DNA of 64,000 nucleotides from assembly GCA_942492445.1 (NCBI GenBank), contig CALOEW010000082.1:1-64000 (forward strand). Reading direction: 5' to 3'. Shown piece after piece: positions 63,736 through 64,000 of this stretch. Every line of letters starts with the position of its first letter. Position 1 is the first letter of the stretch. The notes below the pieces were generated by a model. That model was not told the origin of the DNA, did no database searches, and saw only the letters and a program-made list of their open reading frames with translations. Both the position numbers and the translations under genes were made by a program. Origin of the DNA: NORP240 sp942492445 (lineage in GTDB: Bacteria > Pseudomonadota > Gammaproteobacteria > Pseudomonadales > Pseudohongiellaceae).

Positions 63736-64000
63736 TCACAGGTTCCGGTCCGCTGCTTTTCCAGCGGGCAGGGACACTACTACTCTTGTCCCCCGGCCGG
63801 TATCACGAATTGCAGGGCTTATTATATCAATATTGCCGGTCAAATCCTCCACGATACTGTAAACTAGGGAAAGGCCAAGTCCGGTACCCTTGCCAGGCTC
63901 CTTGGTCGTAAAAAATGGATCGAAGACCCGATCCTTTACTGCCGGCGGGATCCCCACGCCTTCGTCCTCGATGGCGATTGTGACCCACGCTCCTTCGCGC
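63736..64000 (-). CDS. Sensor histidine kinase, C-terminal part (truncated by window)
   Basis: The C-terminal ATPase domain of a histidine kinase that continues beyond the window edge. Visible boxes are IEDEGVGIPPAV (G1), RVFDPFFTTKEPGKGTGLGLSLVYSIVEDLTG (F and G2 boxes) and a final RGTRVVVSLPAG. It lies 123 bases upstream of the sigma-54 response regulator in the same direction, so the two probably form a two-component system. The sensed signal cannot be inferred because the sensor part is outside. Confidence 0.88.
   Translation of the reverse strand, partial: REGAWVTIAIEDEGVGIPPAVKDRVFDPFFTTKEPGKGTGLGLSLVYSIVEDLTGNIDIISPAIRDTGRGTRVVVSLPAGKAADRNL

Noticed and set aside
1..64000. CRISPR arrays or rRNA genes
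   Set aside because: No regularly spaced short direct repeats with unique spacers and no rRNA-like sequence were seen. The only regular direct repeat is the two-unit 126-bp duplication.

Overview
The window looks like chromosome from a gammaproteobacterium of roughly mid-50s GC. Typical markers are a DUF3301 protein, CbpA/CbpM, a Bcr/CflA exporter, and a pcnB-panB-panC-acs block. The order cannot be named from this window alone. The density of split genes suggests a draft or long-read assembly: many conserved genes carry single-base indels, mostly in short homopolymers. These are worst between 30.2 and 33.0 kb.

The most striking theme is selenocysteine. The window holds a selenoprotein gene (7280-7801, minus) in which an in-frame TGA lies in a UGSC motif and is followed at the usual distance by a hairpin that fits a bacterial SECIS. 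It also holds tRNA-Sec (selC, 21213-21305), selB (28365-30330, with a damaged N-terminal coding part) and selA (42673-44094). Only selD is not seen. The selenoprotein is preceded in its operon by a 490-residue protein with an N-terminal CATC thioredoxin-like segment, which suggests a two-component redox system. selA is bracketed by two copies of a small terminal-inverted-repeat (MITE-like) element.

Layout. 0-1.5 kb: repeats, no convincing gene. 1.5-7.2 kb: exported flavodoxin-like protein, a trp leader peptide with tandem Trp codons and a complete attenuator, fused trpEG, hslO, arfB, ald. 7.3-9.3 kb: selenoprotein operon. 9.4-11.4 kb: MtfA-like peptidase and two small hypotheticals. 11.5-11.8 kb: second copy of the dispersed repeat. 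11.9-17.3 kb (minus): MacAB-like efflux/lipoprotein-type ABC system, YIP1 protein, CbpM, CbpA. 17.4-21.2 kb: MATE exporter, DUF3301, KASIII, DUF547. 21.2-25.5 kb: selC, then the Anbu proteasome-like cluster (Anbu peptidase, zinc metallopeptidase, alpha-E, ATP-grasp). 25.6-30.3 kb: CHAD, SLC13-type transporter, selB. 30.7-35.4 kb: broken lactate permease, lemA, M48 peptidase. 35.4-38.2 kb: pyruvate phosphate dikinase.

38.5-41.3 kb is a visibly AT-richer island with a membrane class III nucleotide cyclase divergent from a methyltransferase and an unknown protein. 41.4-46.8 kb: D-hydroxyacid dehydrogenase, MITE, selA, MITE, Bcr/CflA exporter, decayed IS630-type element. 46.9-53.6 kb (minus): a DUF58 - transglutaminase - MoxR - TPR operon. 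54.1-64 kb: dicarboxylate-type symporter, acs, panC, panB, deoxynucleoside kinase, pcnB, an AT-rich intergenic stretch, a sigma-54 response regulator, and the end of its probable sensor kinase.

The best candidate for an interesting system is the selenoprotein/thioredoxin pair with its decoding machinery nearby. Next come the trp attenuator with fused TrpEG, and the AT-rich cyclase island.
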